Below are positions 63,987-64,000 of a stretch of 64,000 nt of DNA, piece after piece. The position numbers were made by a program, and so were the translations under genes. The notes under the pieces were generated by a model. The model saw nothing but the letters and a program-made list of their open reading frames with translations, was not told the origin of the DNA and made no database searches. This DNA is from Butyrivibrio fibrisolvens 16/4 (GTDB lineage Bacteria > Bacillota > Clostridia > Lachnospirales > Lachnospiraceae), in the NCBI GenBank assembly GCA_000209815.1, contig FP929036.1:288296-352295 (forward strand), written 5' to 3'. How positions within the stretch are numbered: the stretch's first letter is position 1; every line of letters starts with the position of its first letter.

Positions 63987-64000
63987 GTTTATTTTACCTA

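Noticed and set aside
1..64000. tRNA, rRNA, insertion sequence or prophage genes
   Set aside because: None was recognised on either strand; gaps between genes hold terminators, promoters and the elements listed.

Overview
The window looks like chromosomal DNA of an anaerobic Firmicute of the Lachnospiraceae (Butyrivibrio/Pseudobutyrivibrio type). This is inferred from the moderate-to-low GC, strong AGGAGG ribosome sites, gene content (Veg, YhaM, MutS2, RlmD-type methylase, PadR/DUF4097 module, GH42, L-box) and a Streptococcus CRISPR1-like type II-A locus. Most genes are on the minus strand. No tRNA, rRNA, insertion sequence or prophage was seen.

Layout. 1-7 kb: end of a P1 peptidase, a lipoprotein/acyltransferase pair, a flotillin and a large cyclic-nucleotide-binding protein. 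7-12.5 kb: hydrolase, MFS transporter, uracil salvage (upp, uraA), TraX-like protein and KdsC-like phosphatase. 13-15.8 kb: dapA and a NhaC-family (LysW-like) transporter behind a lysine riboswitch. 15.8-23.7 kb: a DUF2442/DUF4160 pair, a 22-spacer CRISPR array, csn2, cas2, cas1, tracrRNA and cas9, all on one strand. 23.7-32.2 kb: diguanylate cyclase, amidase, K+ channel, HAD phosphatase, lipase, RlmD-type methylase and YhaM nuclease. 32.4-40 kb: GH42 galactosidase, PadR/membrane/DUF4097 envelope module, MutS2 and a GNAT. 40-46 kb: cytidylate-kinase-like protein and a full branched-chain amino acid ABC operon. 46-55 kb: pseudouridine synthase, MetAP, membrane-anchored PPIase-like protein, NlpC/P60 hydrolase, Veg, PlsC, MurF, Ddl, an XRE-TPR regulator and HPF. 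55-60 kb: SDR, WYL regulator, a MurL-MurD2 pair and a zinc-ribbon protein. 60-64 kb: a toxin-antitoxin pair, 33-bp tandem repeats, a methyltransferase remnant and a radical-SAM/PqqD-like/ABC-exporter cluster cut by the window end.

A warning for any user: at least ten genes (cas9, csn2, mutS2, hpf, GH42, the cyclase, the cyclic-nucleotide-binding gene, the PPIase-like gene, the toxin and the exporter) are split by single-base losses in A/T runs of 4-6 bases. Adding one base to the run restores a full-length family-like protein each time. The pattern is best explained by homopolymer errors in the sequence rather than decay, so I give these genes their full spans as single CDSs.

The most interesting items are the CRISPR leader, which carries a promoter, a perfect Shine-Dalgarno site and a 32-codon reading frame running into the first repeat; the DUF4160/DUF2442 genes joined to the far end of the array; the MurL/MurD2 alternative D-glutamate route for peptidoglycan; the radical-SAM peptide cluster at the right edge; and several precise operator arrangements (five half-sites at padR, a palindrome in the dapA promoter, an 11-bp inverted repeat at the XRE gene).
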